Shown here in pieces: positions 63,901 through 64,000 of a stretch of 64,000 nucleotides of DNA (positions are counted from its first letter, which is position 1; every line of letters begins with the position of its first letter). Below the pieces are notes generated by a model that was not told the origin of the DNA, ran no database searches, and saw nothing but the letters and a program-made list of their open reading frames with translations. A program made the position numbers and the translations under genes. Origin of the DNA: Microcoleus sp. EPA2 (lineage in GTDB: Bacteria; Cyanobacteriota; Cyanobacteriia; Cyanobacteriales; Microcoleaceae); assembly GCA_020882975.1 (NCBI GenBank), contig JAHRFD010000025.1, positions 32,764 through 96,763 of the forward strand. The letters are read 5' to 3'.

Positions 63901-64000
63901 GATCGTCGAAACAGTATTAGATTATACAAAACTAGAGAACCAGGTCGATCGCCTCACCACAAGCTAAAACTTGTTTTTCGTTAAACTGATAAGGAATGCA

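Overview
The window looks like a chromosomal segment of a filamentous, non-heterocystous cyanobacterium (Oscillatoriales; Microcoleus/Oscillatoria/Kamptonema-like, genus inferred). The evidence is frequent GCGATCGC (HIP1) sites, the dark-operative protochlorophyllide reductase genes chlL and chlN with an acidic DUF5331-type gene between them, an NblR-type regulator, XisH/XisI, heptamer-type tandem repeats and many small dispersed palindromic elements.

Layout. 1-650: repeat-rich DNA. 0.65-5.9 kb: S4-domain protein, Uma2 nuclease, glycine-zipper membrane protein, serA, prmA. 6.0-14.7 kb: accessory locus with three related pentapeptide-repeat genes, a deleted remnant of a large nuclease gene, and a giant multidomain gene (propeller, alpha/beta hydrolase, NucA-type nuclease) whose N-terminus is split off by a frameshift in an A7 tract. 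14.9-18.0 kb: membrane protein, thioredoxin, fabG, HD hydrolase, RNA-binding protein. 18.8-21.4 kb: CFA-synthase-like methyltransferase converging on a fatty-acid desaturase. 21.9-30.7 kb: proA, tRNA-Gly, a 46-aa membrane protein, Uma2, a low-GC two-gene membrane module, rph, adk, a CobO-like protein and an EamA transporter. 30.9-33.2 kb: toxin-antitoxin pair, solitary cytosine-5 DNA methyltransferase, xisH/xisI.

33.3-43.8 kb is a surface-polysaccharide block: two glycosyltransferases, a STAS-sugar transferase fusion with an RsbW-type kinase upstream-adjacent gene, a DUF2079 membrane protein, two NodB-type deacetylases and an HGSNAT-like acyltransferase. 45.2-49.1 kb holds a compact four-gene minus-strand operon (unknown 209-aa protein, QueC-like PP-loop enzyme, XRE-ImmA/IrrE regulator-protease, PIN-like protein) with a recognisable promoter and operator-like palindrome. 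It is the best candidate here for an undescribed defence or stress system. 49.5-53.5 kb: chlN, DUF5331, chlL. 54.5-62.4 kb: CBS-histidine kinase, PhoD-like phosphatase, ribokinase, NblR-like regulator, TIGR01777 epimerase. 62.5-63.9 kb: a solitary TnpB-type gene.

Across the window at least four families of short inverted-repeat elements (some with target-site duplications), GAAACCGGGTTTTT palindromes and TAATGAC/AACCAAT-type tandem repeats sit between genes, often touching stop codons. Some small repeats lie in frame inside genes. All functions are inferred from sequence motifs read by eye; no database search was run.
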